Below, piece by piece: positions 5,612 through 6,149 of a stretch of 6,149 bases of DNA. Numbering within the stretch: position 1 is the stretch's first letter; every line of letters begins with the position of its first letter. Under the pieces are notes generated by a model. The model was not told the DNA's origin. It searched no databases and saw only the letters and a program-made list of their open reading frames with translations. Location: assembly GCA_030622585.1 (NCBI GenBank), contig JAUXFZ010000162.1:1-6149 (forward strand). Direction: 5' to 3'. The translations under genes and the position numbers were made by a program. The DNA comes from Myxococcales bacterium (GTDB lineage Bacteria > Myxococcota_A > Polyangia > Polyangiales > Houyiibacteriaceae).

Positions 5612-5947
5612 TCAGGACGCTGGCAACGAGGGAAGCGCTCGAAGCTCGATGATCTGCTTCGTGCCGTCCTGGGCAACGACCTCGACACTCGAGAGCCTCC
5701 CTGCCTCTTCGCGAACGTAGATTTCCTTCGGCTTAGGCACTCGGTGAGCGATGCTGGAGGTGGCTATCTCGAAAACCTCGCCATTCGAGTCGTAGCTCAT
5801 CCCCAGCAGCGCACCGTTCTCGGTCTCGAGCTGCGCGCCTATATCGTCCCCCAAAATGGATACGCCTACCCGCATCGACGGGAGGCGCTTTGCGACCTCA
5901 TCGAAGTACTGTCGCCATTCCGAATTTTCTAGTTTCCGTGTCGTCAT
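5612..5947 (-). CDS. DUF5335-like protein
   Basis: The 111-residue soluble protein begins MTTRKLENSEWRQYFDEVAK and is followed by a beta-rich body. That body includes VGVSILGDDIGAQ, LLGMSYDSNGEVFEIA, a PKEIYVREE segment and a last strand TKQIIELRALP. From memory this resembles the small DUF5335 family (R-K-L-x-x-S-E-W-x-x-Y-F start, D-x-I-x-A/E, L-G-I/M-x-Y-D, P-R/K-E-I/V-x-V). The family has no established function and tends to appear near stress genes. I chose ATG 5947 over an upstream TTG (5959) because a strong GGAGGAG ribosome site lies just before ATG 5947 and would otherwise be coding. This is the first gene of the leftward operon, behind a near-consensus sigma-54 promoter that predicts a leader of about 20 nt. 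Confidence 0.8.
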   Translation of the reverse strand: MTTRKLENSEWRQYFDEVAKRLPSMRVGVSILGDDIGAQLETENGALLGMSYDSNGEVFEIATSSIAHRVPKPKEIYVREEAGRLSSVEVVAQDGTKQIIELRALPSLPAS

Positions 5948-5950
5948 CGT

Positions 5951-5957
5951 CTCCTCC
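5951..5957 (-). promoter_or_regulatory. Strong ribosome binding site deciding the DUF5335-like start
   Basis: Read leftward, GGAGGAG lies 3 nt before ATG 5947 (its GGAGG core is 5 nt away). It overlaps the codons that would follow a TTG start at 5959, so the ATG start is preferred. Confidence 0.8.
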
Positions 5958-5977
5958 AAGCCTAGGGCTTCACACGA

Positions 5978-5993
5978 AGCAAACCCCGTGCCT
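5978..5993 (-). promoter_or_regulatory. Candidate sigma-54 promoter of the DUF5335-like/baeRF/CBS operon
   Basis: Read leftward the box is AGGCAC-GGGGT-TTGCT, preceded by T. It matches YTGGCACGR-N3-TTGCW at every specified position except one (A for the T before GG), and GG and GC are exactly 10 bp apart. Transcription should start near 5967, which leaves a leader of about 20 nt that holds the GGAGGAG ribosome site. This is the best-formed promoter in the window. Confidence 0.7.
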
Positions 5994-6033
5994 ACTCCGG
6001 CCCCCTAGTTCCGTGGGAAGTTTGGGCAAAGGG

Positions 6034-6046
6034 CGCAAGCTGTGCG
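6034..6046. promoter_or_regulatory. Palindromic regulator site, copy 3 (CGCA-N5-TGCG)
   Basis: CGCAAGCTGTGCG has the same arms and 5-bp spacer as the sites at 411-423 and 440-452, but a different centre. Its centre (6040) lies about 73 bp upstream of the predicted start of the DUF5335-like operon, in the same range as the other two sites relative to their promoters. Confidence 0.55.
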
Positions 6047-6053
6047 CAGATTG

Positions 6054-6066
6054 ATCGTGGCACGAT
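6054..6066. repeat. Perfect 13-bp palindrome ATCGTG-G-CACGAT
   Basis: Six-base arms flank a single G, 8 bp beyond the CGCA-N5-TGCG site in the right-hand intergenic region. It is a candidate operator for a second dimeric regulator, of the leftward operon or of a gene beyond the right edge. It contains TGGCAC, but the nearest TTGC is 2 bp too far away for a sigma-54 promoter. Confidence 0.4.
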
Positions 6067-6149
6067 AGAATTGCGTGGCAGCAGGCTTCGAGCCCGTGAG
6101 CGAAGCGTCCTTGCTTGGTATGCTAGCTGCCGCGCTGCACGGAGTGTAA

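Noticed and set aside
6058..6074. Rightward TGGCAC followed by TTGC as a sigma-54 promoter for a gene beyond the right edge
   Set aside because: The GG and GC doublets are 12 bp apart rather than the near-invariant 10 bp, and no start codon with a ribosome site follows within the window.
6075..6149. Short rightward frame from GTG 6075 to TAA at the last base (24 codons)
   Set aside because: It has no ribosome site, no recognised sequence and is too short to support. Frames entering leftward from the right edge are open for a while but show no convincing protein end.

Overview
The window is GC-rich, densely coded DNA from a Gram-negative bacterium. It has two lipoprotein-type signal peptides, one of them on a CXXCH (haem-binding) protein, tandem universal stress proteins, and -24/-12 promoter-like sequences of the sigma-54 type. 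The style fits Myxococcota or another former deltaproteobacterial group, but nothing in the window fixes the taxon. No rRNA, tRNA, CRISPR array, insertion sequence or phage gene was seen.

Layout. A universal stress protein gene, cut by the left edge, is read leftward (1-335). A 176-bp divergent control region follows (336-511). A rightward run of five genes comes next: hemerythrin-like protein (512-973), tandem-domain universal stress protein (1006-1899), di-haem c-type cytochrome lipoprotein (1949-2752), small proline-rich lipoprotein (2749-3051) and an acetyl-CoA hydrolase/4-hydroxybutyrate CoA-transferase family enzyme (3053-4321). Only 7 bp separate this run from the convergent leftward operon. 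In transcription order that operon is a DUF5335-like protein (5947-5612), a host-attachment/baeRF-type protein (5591-5139) and a four-CBS-domain protein (5093-4329). The last 190 bp (5960-6149) carry control sequences but no gene I can support.

Regulation is the most interesting part. Three sigma-54-like promoters are visible: one rightward before the hemerythrin gene, one leftward before the DUF5335-like gene, and a weaker leftward one before the first stress protein. The two intergenic regions that hold them also hold three copies of a 13-bp palindrome, CGCA-N5-TGCG. Their centres lie about 64-105 bp upstream of the predicted transcription starts. My reading by eye found no exact copy elsewhere in the window. 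This looks like a binding site for an enhancer-binding protein or another dimeric regulator that ties both operons into one regulon.

How the genes may work together (inference): stress proteins that bind ATP, CBS modules that sense adenine nucleotides, a diiron O2/NO-type protein, a periplasm-facing haem lipoprotein and a CoA-transferase suggest a programme for low oxygen, low energy or nitrosative stress. Cytosolic sensing would be combined with redox chemistry at the envelope and acyl-CoA/acid exchange. The regulator itself is not in the window.
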